A stretch of 11,336 nt of DNA from an uncultured euryarchaeote (GTDB taxonomy: Archaea > Thermoplasmatota > Poseidoniia > Poseidoniales > Poseidoniaceae): NCBI GenBank assembly GCA_937897005.1, contig CALCOQ010000357.1:1-11336 (forward strand), in the 5' to 3' direction. This document shows, piece by piece, positions 6,316 through 11,336 of the stretch (the first letter of the stretch is position 1; each line of letters opens with the position of its first letter). The notes under the pieces are model-generated. The model did not search any database. It saw nothing but the letters and a program-made list of their open reading frames with translations, and was not told where the DNA came from. A program made the position numbers and the translations under genes.

Positions 6316-8743
6316 AGATAGCAGAGACAACCAGAATTATCACTCCCAACAATACCCATCTCATGTCCTTGAAAATAGAGCTGCTCGAGGTTGAATCTCC
6401 CGATGTGGAGGTACTGTTCTCCTCCACGGTTTGACAAGTGCATACCGTGCAACCATTCTCATCGACTGAAGAAACTGCTTCCTCACCTTCGGAACATGAG
6501 ACACAAGGCATCATTGGACAAGGTGATTCCTCGGTGGAATTGTTCCCACTGACAGTTCCATTGTCATTCCCGCTCTGATTCCCGTTTTCAGAGCCGTTTC
6601 CAGTTTGCGAGCCGTTTCCAGTTTGCGAACCATTCGTACTCTGATTCCCAAGTTCTCTTTGAACAAAGATTGCGGCGCTTTCCCCATTCATCTCTACCAC
6701 GCCAGCATTCATCTGGGCATTGCCAAGGATATCGTCCATCTCGCCAAGCCAATCATGTGCGGAGAGGTTTATGCTCTCAACCCCCCGATTCAAGACAACC
6801 ACCACGTGTTCATCAGCAGTCTGCCTTGCAAAGGCCATGATCTCCTCTTCGGCATCGAGTTGAACATATGTTCCCCGCCTCAATGGTTCAAATGATGCTC
6901 GGGCCATTCCCAGCTCCCCAACCCATTCAGATAGGTTTCCTGTAGCATCGAACATTCGACGATTATCAGGGTCTGCTCCACCTTCCATGGCATATTCATC
7001 TCCTGCATAGAGCATCGGCGCTCCAGGTATGGTCAACAACCATGCCATCGCTAACTTCCAGCGTTCGAAAGCGAGCGGATTCGTTGTCTCTTCGGGAACA
7101 TTCTCCCACTGGTTCCAGACACCTGTTGCATCTGGGTCGGCACGACTGATGAAGCGTGGCACATCATGGCTACCGATGTAGGGAACCATGACCGCTCCCT
7201 CAACGTATTGTTGAGTACTCTGCCAGGTCCAATGGTCAAGATGGATCAGTCCCATGTCGCCACTGGTCAGGACATTGTCGACCACAGCATGATAGAGAAC
7301 GAAATCAGCCTGACCATCCAGGCCGCCTTCACCCATGTAACGATTGATGGTGGCGTACTGTTCGGCGTTGGCCTCGATTGAATCTCCAGACCAACCCATC
7401 GCGGTCTCCCCCTTGAGATAGAGTTCCACGCCTGCCTGCTCGAAACGTTCGCTGAGTCTTGCTGCCATGTTGTTGACAGCATTATCTTCAACATGCTTCA
7501 CTGCATCGATACGCAGACCATCAAGGTCAAAGCGCTCCACCCACCAGATGGCGTCATCGATGAACTGTTCGCTGGCATTGCGGTTTCGCCAATCGACATC
7601 TGGCATATAGGTCATGAATAGACAATCGAGACGGCGTTCGGTCCAGTCGCAACCAGATGAGCCACATATGCAACCATCATTGAACCAATCTGGATGTTCA
7701 GTAAAGTATGGATGTTCATCATGTACATGATTGACGACCATGTCTGCCATGATACGAATGCCTCGAGCATGGGCCTCGATAACCAGATTCTCGAGTTGTT
7801 CTTCAGTCCCTAGACGTGAATCAAGAGAACGAGGCTCCGTTGGCCAGTAGCCATGATATCCTGCTACCTGATGCACGCCATCTGCTGCAACCTCCAATTC
7901 GGTTGGACCCTGATTGAATGGACTGAGCCAAATCGTATTGATGCCCAGAGCAGATATCTCATCCAGTCTGGAAGTGACTCCCTCAAGGTCTCCGCCAAGC
8001 CAATCTGCTCCATTCGCAGCCCCCTCCAAAGGTGCAGGGTCATTCGAGGTGTTGGCATTGACGAAGCGATCGGTCATGACCATGTAGATCAGTGCATCAC
8101 CCCATTGGAACTTCTCATCCTCGACCCAGAATGGCAGAAGGATGTCTTCGGCTGAGGCTCCCGACTCATCGCTGGCTGAGACTCGAATGCGATACTTGCC
8201 ATCCTCCAATCCAGAGGCAGAAATCTGCAGACTCCACGATTCTTCTGACCAAGTGGTCTGCAAGTCGCCTACACCGTTCTCAAGTTCTGCTTCAACCGAA
8301 GCAGGAGAATGAGCAGCCGCGGAAGACGAGAATTCAACCACTGAAGTGAAGTTTCCAGTCTCGAGACCCACTGAAGCCACATCGAGTAAAGGTCGGGAAT
8401 GATTCGCCACCCTGAGCAAAGAATTCTCAAAACCGTCACACCAAGTGGTCTGGTGGTTCATCGGGTCCATGACCCATACTGAATCGACCACTAATTTGTA
8501 GCAGTACATTCCTGCATCGATTTCCATTTCGACAGACCAGATGCCATTTTCATGAACCATTGAAGTCTCTAGTTCCCAATCCCATTCACCTCTGAGAATA
8601 ACTTCTGAGGCTGTCCCAGAATATTCGAAGGTCGAAGTCAGAGAACGCTGACGAGAGAAGGTAGTACCATCATCATCTGCAATACCTACAGGTATCGAAA
8701 CACACAGAAGCAAGAGCAGTAGTAGCAGTGCTCTCCTCTTCAT
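6281..8743 (-). CDS. Surface-anchored GH13 alpha-amylase with CBM48-like domain, glycosylated stalk and Cys-rich mini-domain
   Basis: Predicted exported endo-acting alpha-amylase-family enzyme, 820 residues. Start at 8743 is set by a GAGGTG site five bases upstream and lies just after the malK stop; the in-frame ATG at 8770 would overlap malK and spoil the signal peptide. Order: signal peptide 1-22 (KRR, eight Leu, cleavage after GIA); CBM48/E-set-like glycan-binding fold about 30-110; a second Ig-like region about 120-210; GH13 barrel from W214 to about 605 with DMVVNH (D334-H339), RIDAVKH (nucleophile D413), LKGETAMG (acid E446) and SHDVPRF (D527); C-terminal beta domain to about 695. Domain B carries Cys 358, 360, 365 and 374, suggesting disulfides. 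Then an Asn-rich stalk 700-741, a six-Cys module 742-771, a Ser/Thr-rich spacer, a transmembrane helix 796-813 and a short tail RKPPLEE. It therefore likely stays on the outer face of the cell membrane. Last gene of the transporter operon. Exact product pattern (amylase, neopullulanase, other) is uncertain. Confidence 0.93.
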   Translation of the reverse strand: MKRRALLLLLLLLCVSIPVGIADDDGTTFSRQRSLTSTFEYSGTASEVILRGEWDWELETSMVHENGIWSVEMEIDAGMYCYKLVVDSVWVMDPMNHQTTWCDGFENSLLRVANHSRPLLDVASVGLETGNFTSVVEFSSSAAAHSPASVEAELENGVGDLQTTWSEESWSLQISASGLEDGKYRIRVSASDESGASAEDILLPFWVEDEKFQWGDALIYMVMTDRFVNANTSNDPAPLEGAANGADWLGGDLEGVTSRLDEISALGINTIWLSPFNQGPTELEVAADGVHQVAGYHGYWPTEPRSLDSRLGTEEQLENLVIEAHARGIRIMADMVVNHVHDEHPYFTEHPDWFNDGCICGSSGCDWTERRLDCLFMTYMPDVDWRNRNASEQFIDDAIWWVERFDLDGLRIDAVKHVEDNAVNNMAARLSERFEQAGVELYLKGETAMGWSGDSIEANAEQYATINRYMGEGGLDGQADFVLYHAVVDNVLTSGDMGLIHLDHWTWQSTQQYVEGAVMVPYIGSHDVPRFISRADPDATGVWNQWENVPEETTNPLAFERWKLAMAWLLTIPGAPMLYAGDEYAMEGGADPDNRRMFDATGNLSEWVGELGMARASFEPLRRGTYVQLDAEEEIMAFARQTADEHVVVVLNRGVESINLSAHDWLGEMDDILGNAQMNAGVVEMNGESAAIFVQRELGNQSTNGSQTGNGSQTGNGSENGNQSGNDNGTVSGNNSTEESPCPMMPCVSCSEGEEAVSSVDENGCTVCTCQTVEENSTSTSGDSTSSSSIFKDMRWVLLGVIILVVSAIFILGRKPPLEE
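6527..6634 (-). repeat. Six hexapeptide repeats with N-glycosylation sequons in the amylase stalk
   Basis: Within the GH13 gene, residues 704-739 read as six consecutive hexads, each starting with an N-x-S/T sequon: NGSQTG, NGSQTG, NGSENG, NQSGND, NGTVSG, NNSTEE. Sequon asparagines thus fall at 704, 710, 716, 722, 728 and 734, exactly six residues apart, with extra sequons at 700 and 735. The segment links the catalytic part to the Cys-rich module and membrane anchor, and looks like a flexible, heavily glycosylated stalk. The glycosylation itself is inferred from the motif. Confidence 0.85.
6591..6626. repeat. 18-bp perfect tandem duplication
   Basis: The 18-base unit GAGCCGTTTCCAGTTTGC occurs twice head to tail (6591-6608 and 6609-6626) with no mismatch. 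On the minus strand it encodes parts of the QTGNGS/NGSQTG hexads of the amylase stalk. Neighbouring hexads keep the six-residue period but differ at base level, so this pair looks like the most recent in-frame duplication in an expanding array. Confidence 0.9.
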
Positions 8744-8748
8744 TCTCA

Positions 8749-8754
8749 CACCTC
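8749..8754 (-). promoter_or_regulatory. Ribosome-binding site of the GH13 amylase
   Basis: GAGGTG on the minus strand, five bases before the ATG at 8743 and directly abutting the malK TGA (8755-8757). It complements the CACCTC of the 16S rRNA 3' end and fixes the amylase start. The same motif and spacing occur before malK. Confidence 0.8.
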
Positions 8755-9825
8755 TCACTGAGCGAACCATACCGCTGAAGGGTCGTTGAAAGAAATCTGC
8801 ATCTTCCCCTCAGGCCAGTCTCCAGACTCTCCGTCTTCAGCATCTTCTCCAGATCGGTGCCAAAGTGCCTTGATGGCAATGCCTTCGACCTCGAGATGGA
8901 ATATCGTCTCAGAGCCCAACCTCTCCACTCCAGACAGATTCGCTTCAACACCGCCATCTTTCAACACCTTGACGCTTTCAGGCCTGATACCAAATGTTCC
9001 CTTGCCTCCAATCTCAGAAAGGTGGTCCGGCAATGAGATGCTGAGAGAACCACTGCTGAACACACCCCCGTCAGCATTTCCTTCGATGAGATTCATCGGT
9101 GGAGTTCCGAGGAAGGAAGCAACGAATGGATTCGCTGGCTTGTGATATGCTTCCAGAGGAGGACAATGTTGTTGCAACACACCATCCTTCATCACGGCTA
9201 TTCGGTCAGCCAGCGTCATCGCCTCGATCTGGTCATGTGTCACATAGATGGTGGTGGTGCCGAGTTCATCATGCAATCTGCGAAGTTCAAGGCGCATCTG
9301 ATTGCGCAGTTTAGCATCCAGATTCGATAGTGGCTCATCCATCAGCAGTACCTTTGGACGACGTATCAAGGCCCTACCAAGTGCAACACGTTGCCTCTGG
9401 CCACCTGACAGGTCCCTCGGTCTCTTCTCAAGAATGTCATCGATACCCAACATCGAAGAGGTCTCCTGTACCATCTTCTTCAGTTCTTCAGAGTCTGGAC
9501 GCTCCGCCTTCGGCTTCATCCTCAGACCAAAGGTGAGATTGTCCTCTACCGACATATGAGGATACAAAGCATAGGATTGGAAGACCATACCTAGGCCACG
9601 AGCCCGTGCTGGCAGGTCATTGACAACAGCGCCGCCAATACGTATCACCCCTTCAGAGACATCCTCAAGCCCCGCCAACATTCTCAGAGTGGTGGATTTC
9701 CCACAACCAGAAGGACCTACAAGAACCAGGAATTCACCTTCCTCGACGGCTAGATCCAGACCTACCACAGCCGTTGTTCCATCATCGTAGACTTTCCCGA
9801 TTCCCTCAAAACTCACTGCAACCAT
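8755..9825 (-). CDS. malK: Carbohydrate ABC transporter ATP-binding protein (MalK/MsmK/UgpC type)
   Basis: Cytoplasmic ATPase that powers import of maltodextrins or related sugars through the MalF/MalG pore. 356 residues, normal length for the MalK subfamily. Seen in order: A-loop Y13, Walker A GPSGCGKST (37-45), Q-loop Q83 within FQSYALYPHMSV, signature LSGGQ (139-143), Walker B VLLMDEP with catalytic E164, D-loop SNLDAKLR, and H-loop H197 in VTHDQIEAM. The C-terminal third (from about 235) has the MOI/TOBE-type regulatory domain with MNLIEG and GIRPE. Start at 9825 follows a GAGGTG site five bases upstream. It begins 19 bases after the malG stop and ends 11 bases before the amylase start. 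Substrate is inferred from the enzyme neighbours; MsmK/UgpC-type ATPases can serve more than one importer. Confidence 0.95.
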   Translation of the reverse strand: MVAVSFEGIGKVYDDGTTAVVGLDLAVEEGEFLVLVGPSGCGKSTTLRMLAGLEDVSEGVIRIGGAVVNDLPARARGLGMVFQSYALYPHMSVEDNLTFGLRMKPKAERPDSEELKKMVQETSSMLGIDDILEKRPRDLSGGQRQRVALGRALIRRPKVLLMDEPLSNLDAKLRNQMRLELRRLHDELGTTTIYVTHDQIEAMTLADRIAVMKDGVLQQHCPPLEAYHKPANPFVASFLGTPPMNLIEGNADGGVFSSGSLSISLPDHLSEIGGKGTFGIRPESVKVLKDGGVEANLSGVERLGSETIFHLEVEGIAIKALWHRSGEDAEDGESGDWPEGKMQISFNDPSAVWFAQ

Positions 9826-9830
9826 GACTT

Positions 9831-9836
9831 CACCTC
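9831..9836 (-). promoter_or_regulatory. Ribosome-binding site of malK
   Basis: GAGGTG (continuing as GAGGTGA) on the minus strand, five bases before the malK ATG at 9825 and inside the 19-base malG-malK gap. It supports the chosen malK start and separate ribosome loading at this junction. Confidence 0.8.
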
Positions 9837-9844
9837 ATTCAACA

Positions 9845-11080
9845 TCATCCTTTCACTCCTCCCGAAGATAACCCTTGGATCAGGGATTTCTGGAACACGA
9901 TGAACAGGATGACCACTGGAATGGAGACCAACAGGGACATGGCCGCGAAATCCCCCCATTTCTGCGCCTGTGTTATGCTGAATGCCAGACCAACAGGCAG
10001 GGTATACATGTCTGGACTCTGATTGAACATCAGTGCAAGAAGGAACTCATTCCAGGCTGCAAGGAAGGAGAACAGTGCGGTCACCGCTATCGCAGGAAGC
10101 GAGAGAGGGAGAATGATTCTCCAGAAGATGCCGAATTGCCCACAGCCATCCAAAGCTGCTGCTTCCTCAAGATCGACAGGTACAGTATCGAACCAGCCTT
10201 TCAACATCCAAACACAGAACGGCAATGCTGTCACCGAATAGGCAAGGATCAGTCCCAACCATGAATTGAGTAATCCCAATGATTTCATGACCATGAAATA
10301 TGGAACCAGAATGATGACGCCTGGGAACATCTGCACCAACAAGAGACTGAACATCATGACACCATGACCACTGAAACGATGGCGAGAGAATGCATATCCT
10401 GCAGGAATAGCGAGGAACAATCCAAGCAGGGTTGTTCCTACCGAGATGATGACTGAATTCGAGACCCATGTCCAGAAGTCATCCTTCTCCAGTACTGAAC
10501 TGAAATGTGTCAGGGTCCATGTGGATAGGTCTAGACCACTGGATGCTGACTGACCAGGAGACATTGAAACATCGATTATCCACAGGATCGGTACCATGAC
10601 GATGAATACGAAATGCAACAACAGGGCATGGGTGAAGATACCTGCCCAACGAGGTCGAAGTACTCGATTTCTTGCCAGACCACGTTCGGCTCCCTTTACA
10701 CCCAATCTACCCCCCAGCCACTGTGAAACATGGCTCGAAGAAAGACTCCACAGGCCATAGCCACCACTGCATATCAGTATCGCTGAATACCAGATATCGA
10801 TCGCAGCCACACCTCTCAAAGTAGCCTGATAGAGAGTCAATGAACCGAGCAGCAGTATCATTGCCGAAGTCAACATCATCATATCTCGATTCTCTCGACC
10901 AAGAGTCCTGAACGATAACAATCCCGATACCAGTCCCAACAATACCAACAACTCGCCGTTTTCTCTCAGACTCATCACCCAAAGTACCGGAATGCTACAC
11001 AATACGACAAGAAGTGCAGCCTTCTGCAAGACCTCTAGTTCGAATGGCGTATACCACCGACTTGCAAGGTCTTCACTCAT
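9845..11080 (-). CDS. malG: Carbohydrate ABC transporter permease, MalG type, with N-terminal four-helix extension
   Basis: Inner pore subunit of the sugar importer. The C-terminal part (from about residue 145) is an ordinary MalG: first helix around IFTHALLL to ILWII, the stretch NSVIISVGTTLLGLFLAIPAGYAFSR-type segment of the permease core, the EAA loop beginning at E305 (EEAAALDGCGQFGIFWRIILP) that docks on MalK, AAWNEFLLAL, and a terminal hydrophobic helix. The usual length is about 280 residues; this one is 411 because roughly 140 residues precede the core, with predicted membrane segments near 21-36, 42-57, 66-88 and 91-112 and then a basic cytoplasmic-looking linker (117-145). Start at 11080 has GGAGG seven bases upstream and overlaps the malF stop by four bases (ATGA), so the extension is well supported. 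What the extra helices do is unknown. Confidence 0.9.
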   Translation of the reverse strand: MSEDLASRWYTPFELEVLQKAALLVVLCSIPVLWVMSLRENGELLVLLGLVSGLLSFRTLGRENRDMMMLTSAMILLLGSLTLYQATLRGVAAIDIWYSAILICSGGYGLWSLSSSHVSQWLGGRLGVKGAERGLARNRVLRPRWAGIFTHALLLHFVFIVMVPILWIIDVSMSPGQSASSGLDLSTWTLTHFSSVLEKDDFWTWVSNSVIISVGTTLLGLFLAIPAGYAFSRHRFSGHGVMMFSLLLVQMFPGVIILVPYFMVMKSLGLLNSWLGLILAYSVTALPFCVWMLKGWFDTVPVDLEEAAALDGCGQFGIFWRIILPLSLPAIAVTALFSFLAAWNEFLLALMFNQSPDMYTLPVGLAFSITQAQKWGDFAAMSLLVSIPVVILFIVFQKSLIQGLSSGGVKG

Positions 11081-11336
11081 GTTGCAGCCTCCGTTACTTT
11101 ACCACCCTTGATGAGAGACCAACTGAATACCATCAGCATGATGAATATGACAACAGACCATGCAGCAGCAAGACCCAATGCACCATCCTCATAGACGAGG
11201 TCGAAAACGTAAGTGATGAGGATATCAGTTTCACCTGGGCCAGTCGACAGATTCGGACCTCCAGAAGTCAAGAGATAGATGACATTGCACATGTTGAAGG
11301 TCCAGATGAATCCCATCAACGCTAACGGCATGACCG
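11077..11336 (-). CDS. malF: Carbohydrate ABC transporter permease, MalF type, N-terminal part beyond window
   Basis: The last 86 or so codons of the partner permease; the gene enters from the right edge, so the start and the EAA loop are not visible. The visible part begins VMPLALMGFIWTFNMCN, followed by VIYLLTSGGP, which is the conserved stretch after the EAA loop in MalF-family permeases, then a periplasm-side loop (GPGETDILITYVFD) and a last membrane helix (AAAWSVVIFIMLMVFSWSLI). It ends with TGA overlapping the malG ATG by four bases, as is common for heterodimeric permease pairs. The assignment as MalF rather than another member (UgpA, LacF) rests on the neighbours. Confidence 0.85.
   Translation of the reverse strand, partial: VMPLALMGFIWTFNMCNVIYLLTSGGPNLSTGPGETDILITYVFDLVYEDGALGLAAAWSVVIFIMLMVFSWSLIKGGKVTEAAT
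11088..11092 (-). promoter_or_regulatory. Ribosome-binding site of malG
   Basis: GGAGG on the minus strand, seven bases before the malG ATG at 11080 and inside the 3' end of malF. It supports the early malG start and hence the N-terminal extension. Confidence 0.75.

Noticed and set aside
8690..8743. Possible lipoprotein signal (Leu-rich run followed by Cys14) in the GH13 amylase
   Set aside because: The residues before Cys14 are all Leu, with no small residue at -1 as a lipobox needs, and a better cleavage site (GIA before DDD) follows. The protein also has its own C-terminal membrane helix.
8743..8770. Upstream ATG at 8770 as the amylase start
   Set aside because: It would add nine residues (two Arg-rich turns) ahead of the signal peptide and overlap malK; the GAGGTG site points to 8743.
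1..11336. Search for tRNA, rRNA, CRISPR arrays, insertion sequences, integrase/attachment sites and riboswitches
   Set aside because: Coding sequence covers nearly all of the window and I saw no cloverleaf, direct-repeat/spacer array, transposase frame or conserved leader structure.

Overview
The window is a compact alpha-glucan (starch/glycogen/maltodextrin) utilisation locus. It holds seven genes, two of them cut by the window edges, and no gap above 60 bases. The composition is mid-GC. The secreted GH57 enzyme resembles the amylopullulanases of Thermococcales. Start codons in the right-hand operon are preceded by GAGGTG/GGAGG ribosome-binding sites, and the exported amylase has an Asn-glycosylation-rich stalk and a C-terminal membrane anchor. 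These traits suggest an archaeon, and by overall style I would guess an uncultured marine euryarchaeon of the Poseidoniales (Marine Group II) kind. The lineage is inference: there is no rRNA or other phylogenetic marker here.

Layout. (1) Bases 1-3301, minus: a very large secreted GH57 amylopullulanase-type enzyme, open to the left edge and with no stop codon in 1100 codons. (2) Bases 3356-4633, plus: a compact GH77 4-alpha-glucanotransferase (malQ), divergent from the GH57 gene across about 54 bases. (3) Bases 4657-6315, plus: a short-form GT35 alpha-glucan phosphorylase (glgP), just downstream of malQ. (4) Bases 6281-8743, minus: a surface-anchored GH13 alpha-amylase whose 3' end overlaps the 3' end of glgP by 35 bases. 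(5) Bases 8755-11336, minus: a carbohydrate ABC transporter comprising the ATPase (malK-like), an N-terminally extended permease (malG-like) and the C-terminal part of the partner permease (malF-like). This is transcribed toward, and probably together with, the amylase.

How it works together (inference from family knowledge): the GH57 and GH13 enzymes cut alpha-glucan outside the cell or at its surface, the MalFGK-type importer brings maltodextrins in, MalQ re-sorts chain lengths, and GlgP releases glucose-1-phosphate. The solute-binding protein expected for the importer is not in the window and probably lies to the right, upstream of malF.

The pathway itself is conventional. The unusual points are protein-architectural: a MalG subunit with about four extra N-terminal membrane segments; an amylase stalk of six hexapeptide units each starting with an N-glycosylation sequon, followed by a six-cysteine antistasin-like mini-domain and a membrane anchor; and a GH57 enzyme flanked by three predicted beta-sandwich modules.
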